Shown: piece after piece, positions 63,515-64,000 of the stretch
How the letters are laid out: each line of letters starts with the position of its first letter
How positions within the stretch are numbered: position 1 is the first letter of the stretch
NCBI GenBank assembly: GCA_947499935.1
Contig: CANMQH010000002.1
Location: 248,001 to 312,000 of the forward strand
Length of the DNA: 64,000 nucleotides
DNA from: an uncultured Algibacter sp.
GTDB lineage: Bacteria > Bacteroidota > Bacteroidia > Flavobacteriales > Flavobacteriaceae
Reading direction: 5' to 3'
Notes under the pieces: generated by a model
The model's input: only the letters and a program-made list of their open reading frames with translations
Databases searched by the model: none
Told to the model about the DNA's origin: nothing
Made by a program: the position numbers and the translations under genes

Positions 63515-64000
63515 ATGAAAAATTTTATTCTCATAATATTAATATGCTCAAGTTCAATTTTATTTGCTCAAAAAAAGGTTGATGGATTGTTATCAATTAA
63601 CGAATACTATGGCAAAGTTGTTAGTAAATTTAATGGTGAACATTTTTGGGTAAAGCACAACCAAAAATATCATCTTTATGATAAAAATGGTAATTCAATC
63701 TTAAAAGATATTACCCTTAAAAATCAAATTGATGTAAAAAAATATGAAACTGCCTTTAGTATTAAAGGTGATGTTTTTATTGATTATGATAAAACAAAAA
63801 TCAAAAAAAGGTTCTTTTCTATTTCTAATAAAAAGCCTTTAAGCAATTATGTATATTCTACAATTATCCCTTATGATAATGGCACCTATTTTACGATAAA
63901 AAACATAGGAAAAGAAAAGGAATACATTTATTTAGACGAGAATTTAAAAGTTATTTACAAGGTAAAACCACAGCTTATTAACGAGATGAATAAGCAGCAA
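63515..64000 (+). CDS. Secreted protein of unknown function (cut by the window end)
   Basis: An open frame from the ATG at 63515 to the last base of the window, 162 codons without a stop. It begins MKNFILIILICSSSILFAQ, a clear signal peptide. The rest is Lys/Asn/Tyr-rich with beta-strand-like stretches such as HFWVKHNQKYHLYDKNGN and GTYFTIKNIGKEKEYIYLDE. I recognise no family. Being open at the 3' end it could be much longer. It is divergent from the helicase gene across a 244-bp gap. Confidence 0.75.
   Translation, partial: MKNFILIILICSSSILFAQKKVDGLLSINEYYGKVVSKFNGEHFWVKHNQKYHLYDKNGNSILKDITLKNQIDVKKYETAFSIKGDVFIDYDKTKIKKRFFSISNKKPLSNYVYSTIIPYDNGTYFTIKNIGKEKEYIYLDENLKVIYKVKPQLINEMNKQQ

Noticed and set aside
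1-64000. tRNA, rRNA, CRISPR arrays, phage or conjugation genes
   Set aside because: I looked for these on both strands and found no cloverleaf-like sequence, no regularly spaced repeats with unique spacers and no integrase, capsid or relaxase-like protein.

Overview
The window is AT-rich chromosomal DNA from a member of the Bacteroidota, very probably a marine-type Flavobacteriaceae. The evidence is Por/type IX secretion (T9SS) sorting domains, a DUF4295 gene beside rpmG and rpmB, promoters with the Bacteroidota -7 box TAnnTTTG, a UpxY-type NusG paralogue, and 2TM-domain signalling proteins. I see no rRNA, tRNA, CRISPR array, integrase, transposase or intact insertion sequence.

Layout. 1-2.4 kb: a LytS-type histidine kinase with a C-terminal 2TM domain, a stand-alone 2TM protein and a secreted TPR-like protein. 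2.7-12.8 kb: an orphan gene, then housekeeping genes (rimO, ftsY, DUF4295, rpmG, rpmB, cinA, an HPt protein, a fumarylacetoacetase-fold hydrolase, a DnaQ-like exonuclease, a glutaredoxin-like protein, a 2-oxoacid dehydrogenase E2). A decayed T9SS sorting-domain fragment lies at 10.3-10.57 kb. 12.8-47.4 kb: a minus-strand surface-polysaccharide locus. It has two tandem WcaJ-like initiating transferases, UpxY, a Wzc-like co-polymerase/tyrosine kinase, a Wzx flippase, UDP-glucose dehydrogenase, a Wzy-like protein, about nine glycosyltransferases (one exostosin-like), three left-handed beta-helix acyltransferases, a VanZ-like protein, an MBOAT/SGNH O-acylation pair, and a 2982-residue T9SS-exported protein with malectin, sorbosone-dehydrogenase-like and ricin-type domains. 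recR sits inside its distal end. 47.8-49.9 kb: a small coiled-coil membrane protein, a rhodanese and two exported thioredoxin-fold proteins. 50-58.9 kb: a complete plus-strand trp operon (trpEGDCFBA) followed after 10 bases by ndh. 59-64 kb: DUF805, trmL, a secreted beta-rich protein, an EF-hand protein, a VF530-family protein, an rhlE-like helicase, and a secreted protein cut by the window end.

Most notable. (1) The trp operon has a classical-looking attenuator: a consensus promoter, a 15-codon leader peptide with three consecutive Trp codons, and a perfect 12-bp terminator stem. (2) TrpF carries an extra C-terminal domain of about 100 residues that reads like domain III of elongation factor Tu. 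(3) The gaps inside the trp operon hold several palindromic repeat types, including two of the four copies of a dispersed repeat found in this window. (4) The giant T9SS protein contains a 497-bp, nearly identical duplication of its malectin module.

How the genes work together. The polysaccharide locus encodes a Wzx/Wzy-type pathway: WcaJ loads the first sugar phosphate on undecaprenyl phosphate, glycosyltransferases and acyltransferases build and decorate the unit, Wzx flips it, Wzy polymerises, and Wzc controls chain length. No outer-membrane export protein (Wza/OPX) is present here. The trp genes cover every step from chorismate to tryptophan.
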